This document shows positions 17,986 to 25,991 of a DNA stretch of 33,232 bases, piece after piece. Origin of the DNA: Bacteroidales bacterium Bact_08 (lineage in GTDB: Bacteria; Bacteroidota; Bacteroidia; Bacteroidales; UBA932); NCBI GenBank assembly GCA_001603425.1, contig LUYZ01000004.1:1-33232 (forward strand). The letters run 5' to 3'. The notes beneath the pieces are model-generated. The model searched no databases, was not told the origin of the DNA, and was given only the letters and a program-made list of their open reading frames with translations. A program made the translations under genes and the position numbers. Positions within the stretch are counted from its first letter, which is position 1. The number at the start of each line of letters is the position of its first letter.

Positions 17986-18469
17986 ATCCTATTGTTTTAA
18001 AGTATTCATAAATGTTTCCTTTTGCTCTTGAGAGATGAGACTTTATAGTGTTCTCTTTAATTCCAGTAATCAAAGATATCTCTTTTATGCTTTTGTCCTC
18101 CATATAAAATAACAAGATGCAACTTCTCTCTTTTTCATTTAAATTGCTTAGTGCCATATATAGCTCCTGATTCCTAAAACGGCCATCTGTGCCAGAGTCG
18201 GAATATGCTACGGTATTGTCTATATCTACTGTTGTTACTCTTTGTTGAGCACGTTTATTATCACAAAAACAGTTGTATGCAATTCTAAATAACCAAGTAG
18301 AGAATTTAGATTTTCCACTAAAGCTATTTATATTGAGATATGCTTTAATATATGCCTCTTGAGCAATATCATCGCTTAAAGCCATATCTCCAGAGCAAAG
18401 ATTCATCAGGAACCGCCTCAGCGGCTCCTGAGTCAATCTTACGTGTTGCTCAAATTGCAGTTTTGTCAC
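17972..18469 (-). CDS. ECF-family RNA polymerase sigma factor (second of two)
   Basis: A 165-residue sigma factor. 'QEPLRRFLMNLCSGDMALSDDIAQEAYIKAYLNINSF' (about 13-49, read as adjoining parts) and 'FSTWLFRIAYNCFCDNKR' are sigma-2. 'LNEKERSCILLFYMEDKSIKEISLITGIKENTIKSHLSRAK' is sigma-4 with its helix-turn-helix. It differs clearly from the first ECF factor of the window, so the two are not recent duplicates. It lies between a DUF6249-like gene (16 bases upstream) and the two-TM gene (overlapping). This sigma, DUF6249 and small membrane protein arrangement is common in Bacteroidota, but its regulon is unknown to me. The early coding region contains an unusually GC-rich hairpin. Confidence 0.93.
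   Translation of the reverse strand: MTKLQFEQHVRLTQEPLRRFLMNLCSGDMALSDDIAQEAYIKAYLNINSFSGKSKFSTWLFRIAYNCFCDNKRAQQRVTTVDIDNTVAYSDSGTDGRFRNQELYMALSNLNEKERSCILLFYMEDKSIKEISLITGIKENTIKSHLSRAKGNIYEYFKTIGYERE
18406..18431 (-). other. GC-rich stem-loop inside the 5' coding region of the second ECF sigma gene
   Basis: In the mRNA an 11-bp stem (18431-18421 with 18416-18406, one G-U pair) closes a UGAG tetraloop. It covers roughly codons 13-22, encoding QEPLRRFL with CCG, CTG, AGG and CGG codons that are scarce elsewhere in this AT-rich window. Confidence 0.55.
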
Positions 18470-18485
18470 AATCTAAAAGTGTTAG

Positions 18486-18851
18486 TTAAAACTCCTCACT
18501 ACTACCTCTTCTTTTATTAATTAGATATCCAGTCAATTGACCTAGTCCAATAAAAAGAGGGATAAAAGCAAATGCTGCAAATTTTAGTTGATAGTCAAAG
18601 AACAGAAAAAGTGCAATAAAGAGCGAGATTCCAATGCCTATTGTTACTAGTGCCGATGTAAGTGGGTCTTTTGCTTTTTTCTTTTCTGCTGTGAAGAGAT
18701 CTGGAGAGAGCTCTTTACCACATTCAACAGCCCTCATAATTACTTTGTCTCTAGACTTATCTCTGATAACCTTTGCTATGAATACTGTAACAACTATTAT
18801 AATTGCTGTTACAAATGGGGCAGATATTGCCAATGCTCCTTCGATGTCCAT
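18486..18851 (-). CDS. DUF6249-like three-helix membrane protein
   Basis: A 121-residue inner-membrane protein. One N-terminal helix (about 9-29, ISAPFVTAIIIVVTVFIAKV) is followed by a basic cytoplasmic loop of about 35 residues ('RDKSRDKVIMRAVECGKELSPDLF'), then two close helices (about 67-85 and 90-110), ending 'GYLINKRRGSSEEF'. The loop and helix order fit the DUF6249 family, which in Bacteroidota sits beside ECF sigma genes. It is 16 bases upstream of the sigma gene and 33 bases downstream of the glycerate kinase, so all four minus-strand genes may be one transcript. No biochemical role is established to my knowledge. Confidence 0.68.
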   Translation of the reverse strand: MDIEGALAISAPFVTAIIIVVTVFIAKVIRDKSRDKVIMRAVECGKELSPDLFTAEKKKAKDPLTSALVTIGIGISLFIALFLFFDYQLKFAAFAFIPLFIGLGQLTGYLINKRRGSSEEF

Positions 18852-18884
18852 AATTTATATATTTTTTATTGTTTGCTAGTTAGA

Positions 18885-20018
18885 CTAAATCTCATTCAAA
18901 AAAGTTGCAGCTTTTAAAGAAATTTTATGTAAATATTTTTGTGCATTCAAAATAGCTCTCTCTTTATTTGGTTCTAAATCTGATATTGAGAAGATTCTAT
19001 CTATTCCGTTATCTATTAATTCTCTATCTGACAGCATGTTGCTACCACAAAAAACCCAAAGCTTTTTATTGTACTTTTCTGTAAGATTAATGACACCATG
19101 TAGTAGTTTTCCAGATAGACTCTGTCCATCTACTCTTCCTTCCCCAGTAATAACAAGGTGAGCATCTTTAATAGACTCCTCTATATTTAATATATTAAAT
19201 ATTAATTTCCACCCGGGAGTGAGTTTTGCGTTAAAGAAAGATCGCAGAGCAAAACCCATACCCCCTGCTGCTCCAGAGCCCTGTTTAAATGAGAGGTCGT
19301 ATCCTAAATGTTGATTGCAAATTTTTGAAAAGTGAATAACACCCATCTCTAACTGTTCTGCCATAGACCGATCTGCTCCTTTTTGATATGAGAAAACAAA
19401 TGAGGCTCCAGAAGGCCCATATAGAGGATTGTTTACATCGCAAGCAACATTTAAATCAATTTTTTTATTAGGTAATTTGAGATTAGAACTATCTATTTTG
19501 TGGATAGAGATTAAATCTTTACCAGATATCTTAAGTGGATCTATCATATTGTCGGATGAGTCAAAAAATCTACACCCCAATGCACTTAGCATACCAACTC
19601 CAACATCGTTTGTTGCGCTTCCACCAATACCGATTACCACTTTGTCTATATCCATTTCAAAGATTTTGCTAAGAACTACGCCAAAGCCGTATGTAGATGA
19701 AATCATCGGATTTCTTTCATCGGCAGAAAGAAGCGAAACTCCTGAGCTTTGTGCCATTTCACAAAAAGCACATTTGTCTTTTATAGCTATAGGCACAATA
19801 ATACTCCTCATAAGCGGATCGTAAGTCTTAACATATATAATCCTATCGCTCATAGATTTTATTGATTCAATGGTTCCATCTCCTCCATCGGCAATCTCTC
19901 TAGCTTCAATTTTAAGGCTCTTATTTACACTCATAAGAGACTCAGAAATTATTGTTGAGGCTTGTCGTGAGGTTAGACTTCCTTTGAATTTATCCGTTAT
20001 GATAAGTATTTTTATCAT
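18885..20018 (-). CDS. Glycerate kinase (GarK/GlxK family)
   Basis: A 377-residue cytoplasmic kinase, the standard length for the GarK/GlxK class that phosphorylates D-glycerate, feeding it to glycolysis as a phosphoglycerate. Hallmarks are 'TDKFKGSLTSRQAS' near the N-terminus (family consensus DSFKGSLS), 'EIADGGDGTIESI', 'IGIGGSATNDVGVGMLSALG' (about 130-150), 'GSGAAGGMGFALRSFF' and 'VITGEGRVDGQSLSGK' (about 290). It is transcribed away from the S46 peptidase gene through an overlapping promoter region. No tartronate semialdehyde reductase or glyoxylate genes are nearby, so its pathway context is open. Confidence 0.94.
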   Translation of the reverse strand: MIKILIITDKFKGSLTSRQASTIISESLMSVNKSLKIEAREIADGGDGTIESIKSMSDRIIYVKTYDPLMRSIIVPIAIKDKCAFCEMAQSSGVSLLSADERNPMISSTYGFGVVLSKIFEMDIDKVVIGIGGSATNDVGVGMLSALGCRFFDSSDNMIDPLKISGKDLISIHKIDSSNLKLPNKKIDLNVACDVNNPLYGPSGASFVFSYQKGADRSMAEQLEMGVIHFSKICNQHLGYDLSFKQGSGAAGGMGFALRSFFNAKLTPGWKLIFNILNIEESIKDAHLVITGEGRVDGQSLSGKLLHGVINLTEKYNKKLWVFCGSNMLSDRELIDNGIDRIFSISDLEPNKERAILNAQKYLHKISLKAATFLNEI

Positions 20019-20050
20019 TAAAGGGCTATTTTTTGGTATTAGAATTTAAT

Positions 20051-20070
20051 TATCTTTGTTAGCAAAGATA
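20051..20070. promoter_or_regulatory. Overlapping face-to-face -7 boxes of glycerate kinase and S46 peptidase genes
   Basis: TATCTTTGTTAGCAAAGATA reads as TATCTTTG on both strands, with only four bases between the halves. Each half is a perfect TAnnTTTG box: plus at 20051-20058 for the peptidase (ATG 20097) and minus at 20070-20063 for the kinase (ATG 20018). Because each box points at the other, the two initiation bubbles would overlap. Confidence 0.55.
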
Positions 20071-20096
20071 TTAACTTAAGTAAATTTAGTAATAAA

Positions 20097-22250
20097 ATGA
20101 GAAAAATCGGTTTTTTAATTCTATTTTCTTTTATACTCTCTTTAACGCCAGTTAAGGCAGACGAGGGTATGTGGCTTTTGCCTCTGATAGAGAAACTCAA
20201 TATCAAAACCATGAATGATATGGGTTTCAAGCTAACGGCAAAAGATATTTATGACATTAATAATGCTAGCCTAAAAGATGCAATTGTGCATTTTGGAGGT
20301 GGATGTACTGGAGAGATTATATCAGATCAAGGACTTTTATTGACTAATCACCATTGTGGATATGGTACAATTCAAGCTTTAAGTTCAGTAGAAAATGATT
20401 TTCTTCAGAATGGTTTTTGGGCAATGAATAAGAAAGAGGAGTTGCCATCTCCTGGCCTTACTGTAACCTTTTTGGAGAGTTTTACAGATGTGACAAAAGA
20501 GGTTGAGTCTGCTGTTAAAAAGGCAAAAGCAGTTACAGAGGCCGATAGACAAAAGGCAATTGAGGCTATATCTAAAGAACTTTCAGATAAAGCTAAATCT
20601 AGAAATGAACATATTAATGCTAGAGTAGTGCCTATGTATGGTGGTAATTCATTCTATCTAATAATTACTAAAACTTATAAAGACGTAAGATTTGTTGGAG
20701 CACCTCCTTCGTCAATTGGCAAATTTGGTGCAGATACAGATAACTGGATGTGGCCAAGACATACAGGAGATTTTGCTCTATTTAGAGTTTATGCCGATAA
20801 GGATAATAATCCAGCAGAGTATTCAGAGAATAATGTACCTTATAAACCAAAAAAACATCTGACTATTTCACTTAAGGGAGTAGAGCAAGAGGATTTTGCT
20901 ATGATTATTGGTTATCCTGGCCGTACTAGCCGCTTTATGACATCGGCAGAAGTAGAAGAGACTAGAGATATAAATAATAAGATAGCGATACATGTTAGAG
21001 GAATAAGGCAAGATGTATTAATGAACGATATGGTTTCCGATCCAAAGATCAGATTACAATATGCTAGTAAATATGCAAGATCTTCAAATTTCTGGAAAAA
21101 AGCGATAGGGATGAATGAGACATTCCAAAAGTTAAATGTCGCTCAAAGAAGAGCAGAAGAGGAGAGAAGATTTAATGATTGGGTATCTAAAGACAAAAAG
21201 AGAGCACAGAAGTATGGCATGGCTCTAGATTATATAAATAGTTCTGTAATACAAAGAGCAGAACCGAGATATCTTGTTACGTATCTTCAAGAGTCTTTGG
21301 CAAATATTGAGTTAACTGCGGTAGCAAATCACTATGCATCTGTAGCTCTAGCAATAATAAATGGAGATATGGATAAGGCTAAAGAGGGAATCAACTCTCT
21401 TGAAGATAGAATAAATAATTTCTTTGTTAACTACTCTGCATCCACAGACAGAAAAGTGGCTAAGGCAATGATAAAAGTATACAAAGAAAATGTTTGTGAA
21501 GAGAATAGACCTGGTTTTTATAAGATTATAGAAGATAAATTTGAGGGAGATATAGATCGTTTTGTAGATTATATGTTTGATAACTCTATTTTTGTATCTA
21601 AAGAGAGTATCGATAGGGCTATCAATGAAGATCCAAAATTGATTGCAAACGACTTAGCATTACAGGTTGGAAGAGATATTTTCCGTATGAGACCTAAATT
21701 AATGTCAAAGATTGAAAAGGCGAATGAAAATTTTGCACTTGGTCATAGACTATATTTGGCTGGTTTAACAGAGATGAATAAAGGAGTTCCTATGTATCCA
21801 GATGCAAACTCAACAATGAGAATGACTTATGGACAGGTGTTAAACTACTCACCAAAAGATGCAGTATTATACGAACACATAACAACTTTAAGTGGAGTTA
21901 TGGAAAAAGAGGATCCAAATAATTGGGAGTTTGTAGTTCCACAAAAATTAAAGGATCTTTATGCACAAAAGGACTTTGGTAGATATGCAATGGAAGATGG
22001 CATAATGCCAGTTGGCTTTATCTCTAATAATGATATAACAGGAGGTAACTCAGGAAGTCCTGTTTTAAATAAATATGGTCATCTTATAGGTTGTGCTTTT
22101 GATGGAAATTGGGAGGCAATGAGTGGTGATATTATATTTGAGCCAAATCTTCAGAGAACAATTAGTGTAGATATAAGATATGTTCTTTTTATTACAGAGA
22201 AATTTGGAGGAGCAAAGCATCTTATAGATGAAATGACAATAGTTCAATAA
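20097..22250 (+). CDS. S46 family dipeptidyl-peptidase, DPP7-like
   Basis: A 717-residue exported serine peptidase that removes dipeptides from oligopeptide N-termini in the periplasm. The signal peptide is residues 1-21 (ending TPVKA before DEGMW). The chymotrypsin-like triad is visible: His85 in TNHHCGYG, Asp about 225 in RHTGDFALFRVY, and Ser652 in ITGGNSGSPVLN. 'NWMWPRHTGDF' is a family hallmark. Eighteen residues after the catalytic Ser the residue is Gly (AFDGNWE). In Porphyromonas enzymes that position is Gly in DPP7 (hydrophobic P1) and Arg in DPP11 (acidic P1), so DPP7-type specificity is inferred. mrp follows after 10 bases. Confidence 0.94.
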   Translation: MRKIGFLILFSFILSLTPVKADEGMWLLPLIEKLNIKTMNDMGFKLTAKDIYDINNASLKDAIVHFGGGCTGEIISDQGLLLTNHHCGYGTIQALSSVENDFLQNGFWAMNKKEELPSPGLTVTFLESFTDVTKEVESAVKKAKAVTEADRQKAIEAISKELSDKAKSRNEHINARVVPMYGGNSFYLIITKTYKDVRFVGAPPSSIGKFGADTDNWMWPRHTGDFALFRVYADKDNNPAEYSENNVPYKPKKHLTISLKGVEQEDFAMIIGYPGRTSRFMTSAEVEETRDINNKIAIHVRGIRQDVLMNDMVSDPKIRLQYASKYARSSNFWKKAIGMNETFQKLNVAQRRAEEERRFNDWVSKDKKRAQKYGMALDYINSSVIQRAEPRYLVTYLQESLANIELTAVANHYASVALAIINGDMDKAKEGINSLEDRINNFFVNYSASTDRKVAKAMIKVYKENVCEENRPGFYKIIEDKFEGDIDRFVDYMFDNSIFVSKESIDRAINEDPKLIANDLALQVGRDIFRMRPKLMSKIEKANENFALGHRLYLAGLTEMNKGVPMYPDANSTMRMTYGQVLNYSPKDAVLYEHITTLSGVMEKEDPNNWEFVVPQKLKDLYAQKDFGRYAMEDGIMPVGFISNNDITGGNSGSPVLNKYGHLIGCAFDGNWEAMSGDIIFEPNLQRTISVDIRYVLFITEKFGGAKHLIDEMTIVQ

Positions 22251-22260
22251 TATAAAGTAA

Positions 22261-23334
22261 ATGAGCAAAATAGATATAAGTGATATTAATGATATCCTAA
22301 AAACTATTATTCATCCAGAGAGGGAGACAGATATTGTCTCCCTTGGTTTAATAGAGGATATTATTATTGAGGAGAAGAGGATAAAGTTTAAAATTGTGAC
22401 TCCTTCGCCTGACCCCCTTATCTCGGGAATTAAAAAAAGGTGTATAGAGGCAATAAAGAGTAAGATAGATAATCCAGAGATTAATGTCTCTGTTATGGAG
22501 TTAGTTAGAGAGAGGAAGCCACATAAAAAATTAATATTAGAACAAGAGCATCATGCTCTGGAAAAGGTAAAAAACATTATTGCAGTCGCTTCTGGAAAGG
22601 GAGGTGTTGGAAAATCTACTGTTGCTGTAAATTTAGCAGTAGCTCTGTCTAAACTAGGATACAAAGTGGGTTTAACAGATGCCGATGTTTATGGTCCATC
22701 TATACCCAAAATGACAGCAACCGAAGATGCAAAACCGTTGGTTGATGACTCTAGTGGAAAAGAGATGATTTTGCCAATAGAGAAGTTTGGTATTAAGTGG
22801 ATGTCAATTGGATATTTTGCTAAGCCAGACCAACCTCTAATATGGAGAGGCCCAATGGCTAGTAATGCTTTAAAGCAGATGATATTGCAAATAGAGTGGG
22901 GAGAATTAGATTTTTTGATTGTAGATTTACCTCCAGGAACAGGAGATATTCATATATCTTTGGTTCATGATATTCCTTTAAGTGGAGCTGTCATAGTAAC
23001 AACACCTCAAGAGATTGCTCTATTGGATGTGCAGAAGGGGATAAATATGTTTAGATCGGAGAAAATATCTAAGCCAGTTTTAGGATTAGTAGAAAACATG
23101 TCTTGGTTTACACCCAAAGAGTTGCCAAATAATAGATATTATATTTTTGGCAAAAATGGAGGCAAAAAGATGGCGGAGCATTTTTCTATACCTTTGTTAG
23201 CTCAAATTCCTATAGTATTAGAGATAGGTGAGTCTGGAGACTCTGGAGCTCCATATGCGTTAACAGATGTTTCAGAGGCATTTTTAACTTTAGCTCGTAA
23301 TATTATAGATACCGATAGTGTGTTTGTAGAGTAA
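22261..23334 (+). CDS. Mrp/ApbC-type iron-sulfur carrier ATPase
   Basis: A 357-residue cytoplasmic P-loop ATPase of the Mrp/Nbp35 family, which binds and transfers Fe-S clusters. Residues 5-80 are a MIP18/DUF59-like domain ('ILKTIIHPERETDIVSLGLIEDI'). The ATPase begins at about 105 with the deviant Walker A 'ASGKGGVGKST', followed by 'LTDADVYGPSIPKM' and 'LDFLIVDLPPGTGDIHIS' (Walker B region). The CxxC that carries the cluster in E. coli ApbC would sit after 'ENMSWF', but here the text continues TPKELPNNRYYIFG with no Cys pair. Such Cys-less forms are, to my knowledge, usual in Bacteroidota. The stop is followed by a strong shared terminator. Confidence 0.93.
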   Translation: MSKIDISDINDILKTIIHPERETDIVSLGLIEDIIIEEKRIKFKIVTPSPDPLISGIKKRCIEAIKSKIDNPEINVSVMELVRERKPHKKLILEQEHHALEKVKNIIAVASGKGGVGKSTVAVNLAVALSKLGYKVGLTDADVYGPSIPKMTATEDAKPLVDDSSGKEMILPIEKFGIKWMSIGYFAKPDQPLIWRGPMASNALKQMILQIEWGELDFLIVDLPPGTGDIHISLVHDIPLSGAVIVTTPQEIALLDVQKGINMFRSEKISKPVLGLVENMSWFTPKELPNNRYYIFGKNGGKKMAEHFSIPLLAQIPIVLEIGESGDSGAPYALTDVSEAFLTLARNIIDTDSVFVE

Positions 23335-23374
23335 TTGAGGTAATTATTGTCTGAATTACAAACACTTAAAATAG

Positions 23375-23405
23375 AAAGGCTGCCAAATTTATTTGGCAGC
23401 CTTTT
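23375..23405. terminator. Bidirectional terminator between mrp and the lipoprotein gene
   Basis: A perfect inverted repeat (23375-23388 with 23391-23404) can form a stem of about 12 bp closing a short A/T loop, followed by TTTT AATTT on the plus strand and a CTATTTT stretch on the minus strand. It lies between two converging genes. Confidence 0.85.
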
Positions 23406-23427
23406 AATTTAAACTTGTAAATTTTGA

Positions 23428-25083
23428 CTATTGTCTGAATTTAGCAAATTCGATATCGTTTTGTGAACGAGCCTTAAGAGCTTCGTTTTTGTAAACAACA
23501 TCTAGCTCTTTAGCTACTTGACTCATATTACCTTTGCGAGCAGCAACAATAGCTCTAAGGTATGCACAATGAGCGCAATCGCATGTTAAAACAGATGATG
23601 CTTTATCTAGCTGATTTGTTAGAATATAAGCTAAACCTTCATTCATAGATTTTGAACCTGCAAGTTTGTTTGCAGCCTCTTGATATTTACCATTAAGAAT
23701 ATCAATAACAGCATAATTATATTTAGCCTCTACAAGAGAAGATTTTGCAAAATGGTTTGCAGCAGCAGAGTAGTCACCTTCACGCATAGCTACGATACCT
23801 GCATTGTTGTTGTAGTAAGGAGAGTTCTTATCAGATACTCTAGAGATAGCAGTTTTTGCATCGGCAATCTTATTGTTGTCAAGCGCGATAGCCGCTAAAT
23901 TGTTGAATGCACGGTCACATTTGAATTTCTCACCAGCTTTCTTGTAAAGTTTAACTTTTGTATCGTAATCTTTAACTAAAGTAGCTGTGTAAAGAAGAGC
24001 CTCAACATCCATAATTTCGATATTTCCTTCAGCTACAAATTGAACTAGCTCTTGATCTGTAAAGTTAGTATAATCTACATTAGCAACCATTCTAGCTCTT
24101 CTTAATTCTGGAAGTATTTTATCTGCAAGAATTTTGAATACTTGAGACATATTACGGATCTCTCTTTCACGAACTAAAGGATCGCTATACATAGATAGAA
24201 CTCTTAATATAAGTTCTTTATCTTGGATGTTAGAAGCAGCAACTAGCTCTTGGAAACCTTCCCAGTCCTCTGCAATTGTAGCAACGTTAACCGGAGCGTC
24301 AACAGGGATACCTCTTGTAATTCTATTGAATGCTGTTTGAGCAGTTTCACCTCTCTTATCTGAAAGTTTTGAGTTAAGAGTTGTAGGGCCATCTGGAGAA
24401 GCATAAGCAATAATCTCTGTTTTTGCTACTTGTCTACGCTCGTCTTGCTCTATGTTTTTCAAGAAATCTTGGAACTCTTTGATTTCACCTTTAGTAAGTT
24501 CTCTTGGACGTACATATGAACTATTGATTGTGTAAAGAATTTGAGTCTCTTTTTTCTCTCTAATAACTTTTTGGTAGTTATTTGGAGCTATTGCAGTTAC
24601 TCCATCTTTTGAAACAAGCATGTATGTTGTATTTGCTCCATCAGAAAGTTTGTAAGGTGCTGGAAAATCATATTTTTTAAGTTTGTTCCAAACAGCAACT
24701 CTTAGTTCTAGATGAGATTTTTCCATTCCTGGTTTATAGGCAAATTTAACAGTGTTACTTGCTTTTCCACCAGATCTCAAGATAGGCTGAAAGTTATCTG
24801 TAACCTTTTCACCTTGAAGTTTAAACGCAGGAGCAGCTACTTCACCTCCTTGGTAAACAAGAACCGGAACAACCTCAAGAATAGCTCTTGGGTGGAAATA
24901 CTTTTCCGGGAATTGCATTGTGTAGGTGGCAGTAATTTCACCAGCAACAACCTCTAGTATTTGAGGATTGCTCTCTACGCTTACTAAATTAGCGTTTTTT
25001 GCCATCTTAGATGGGTTGCTACAAGATATAATAGATATACCAAGTATTGCAACAGCTAAAATTTTGAATAGATTTTTTTTCAT
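23428..25083 (-). CDS. Lipoprotein with central OmpA-like segment and C-terminal TPR-like repeats
   Basis: A 551-residue probable lipoprotein: signal MKKNLFKILAVAILGISIISC with Cys21 as the lipid-attachment site. An N-terminal beta-rich part (about 30-160) is followed by 'EIIAYASPDGPTTLNSKLSDKRGETAQ' (about 225-250), which resembles the peptidoglycan-binding loop of OmpA C-terminal domains. From about 350 onward come helical TPR-like repeats ('AFNNLAAIALDNNKIADAKTAI', 'YNNNAGIVAMREGDYSAAANHF'), with a CDCAHC cysteine cluster near 505. Similar Bacteroidales outer-membrane lipoproteins exist, but I know no assigned function. It probably links envelope and cell wall. It has its own -7 box and a structured leader of about 70 bases. 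Confidence 0.8.
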   Translation of the reverse strand: MKKNLFKILAVAILGISIISCSNPSKMAKNANLVSVESNPQILEVVAGEITATYTMQFPEKYFHPRAILEVVPVLVYQGGEVAAPAFKLQGEKVTDNFQPILRSGGKASNTVKFAYKPGMEKSHLELRVAVWNKLKKYDFPAPYKLSDGANTTYMLVSKDGVTAIAPNNYQKVIREKKETQILYTINSSYVRPRELTKGEIKEFQDFLKNIEQDERRQVAKTEIIAYASPDGPTTLNSKLSDKRGETAQTAFNRITRGIPVDAPVNVATIAEDWEGFQELVAASNIQDKELILRVLSMYSDPLVREREIRNMSQVFKILADKILPELRRARMVANVDYTNFTDQELVQFVAEGNIEIMDVEALLYTATLVKDYDTKVKLYKKAGEKFKCDRAFNNLAAIALDNNKIADAKTAISRVSDKNSPYYNNNAGIVAMREGDYSAAANHFAKSSLVEAKYNYAVIDILNGKYQEAANKLAGSKSMNEGLAYILTNQLDKASSVLTCDCAHCAYLRAIVAARKGNMSQVAKELDVVYKNEALKARSQNDIEFAKFRQ

Positions 25084-25127
25084 TCTAATGGTATTTAGTT
25101 GTTTTTAATCATTATACGTCATTCAAT

Positions 25128-25156
25128 AATAGTGCCCTTACAAAAAAGGCATTATT
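25128..25156 (-). other. Stem-loop in the 5' leader of the lipoprotein mRNA
   Basis: The leader can pair 25156-25148 with 25136-25128 (9 positions, one mismatch) around an 11-base U-rich loop, right after the predicted transcription start. No T-tract follows, so it is not a terminator for kdsB; it may stabilise the mRNA. Confidence 0.4.
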
Positions 25157-25157
25157 G

Positions 25158-25165
25158 CAAATATA
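25158..25165 (-). promoter_or_regulatory. -7 box TATATTTG of the lipoprotein gene
   Basis: A perfect minus-strand TAnnTTTG box lies about 75 bases before the ATG at 25083, in the gap after kdsB. It makes the lipoprotein a separate transcript from kdsB. Confidence 0.5.
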
Positions 25166-25187
25166 TAAAAAAACTTTTATTCTACAC

Positions 25188-25937
25188 TTAAAGAATGTTA
25201 GACGCAAGAAGATTTTTTAGATCTTCAGGTGTGTCTATCGAGTAAGATAGATGATTTGTTATTGCAAGCCTTATTTTAAGTCCATTTTCTAGCCATCTGA
25301 GTTGCTCAAGACTCTCTGCCTTTTCTAGTGGAGTTTGAGAAATATTTTCGATAACATCAAGAGTTGTTCTCTTAAATGCATATAGGCCGATATGTTTGTA
25401 GTAGAGAGTATTTTCTATCCATTTTTCGGGGGCTATATCTCTAGTATATGGAATGACAGATCTGCTGAAGTAAAGAGCATTAAAGTTGCAGTCCATGACA
25501 ACTTTGGGGTTGTTAGGAGAAAAAAGCTCTTCACTATCGGTTATCTTTTTGCATAGAGTTGATATATCTGCACCTTCATCCATAATGCTATTTTTTAATT
25601 CAATTAGCTGATCTTTGGATATGAATGGTTCGTCTCCTTGGATATTTATTATATAAGAGTATTCTCTTTTTTGATTGTTTTCTATGATTTTTACTGCTTC
25701 GCATATTCGGCTTGTTCCGTTTATGTGATCTGCAGAGGTCATCACAGCCATACCACCAAATTCAACCACATGATTGAAAATTCTACTATCATCTGTAGCA
25801 ACAACAATGTTTGGAAAAATAAGTTGACCTCTTTCGTATACTCTTTGTATCATACTTTTCCCTCTAATATCTACCAGAGGCTTGCCTGGGAAACGGGTAG
25901 ATGCGTAGCGAGCAGGAATTATTGCTAAAAAATCCAT
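25188..25937 (-). CDS. kdsB: 3-deoxy-manno-octulosonate cytidylyltransferase (CMP-Kdo synthetase)
   Basis: A 249-residue cytoplasmic enzyme, close to E. coli KdsB at 248. It activates Kdo with CTP to CMP-Kdo, the donor for the LPS inner core. 'AIIPARYASTRFPGKPL' (4-20) is the nucleotide-binding loop. 'DINGTSRICEA' is represented as 'ADHINGTSRICEAV', and 'YIINIQGDEPFI' (near 100) is the metal-binding motif. 'VMDCNFNALYFSRSVIPY' and the terminal 'SIDTPEDLK' complete the family pattern. The ATG at 25937 gives the standard start; the frame extends 8 residues upstream into the promoter. It is divergent from the sigma54 activator whose operon carries lptE, so two LPS genes flank one promoter region. 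Confidence 0.97.
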   Translation of the reverse strand: MDFLAIIPARYASTRFPGKPLVDIRGKSMIQRVYERGQLIFPNIVVATDDSRIFNHVVEFGGMAVMTSADHINGTSRICEAVKIIENNQKREYSYIINIQGDEPFISKDQLIELKNSIMDEGADISTLCKKITDSEELFSPNNPKVVMDCNFNALYFSRSVIPYTRDIAPEKWIENTLYYKHIGLYAFKRTTLDVIENISQTPLEKAESLEQLRWLENGLKIRLAITNHLSYSIDTPEDLKNLLASNIL

Positions 25938-25958
25938 TGTCCAAATTTTAAAATTTCT

Positions 25959-25985
25959 CAAAGGTATAAATTTTAACTATTTTTG
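25959..25985. promoter_or_regulatory. Back-to-back -7 boxes of kdsB and the sigma54-activator gene
   Basis: The minus strand carries TACCTTTG at 25966-25959 for kdsB (ATG 25937). The plus strand carries TATTTTTG at 25978-25985, which ends 6 bases before the activator ATG at 25992. Both match TAnnTTTG. The activator mRNA would have almost no leader. Confidence 0.48.
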
Positions 25986-25991
25986 TATGCT

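Noticed and set aside
22261-23334. Loss of the CxxC as sign of a defective Mrp
   Set aside because: All ATPase motifs are intact and Cys-less Mrp proteins appear usual in this phylum.
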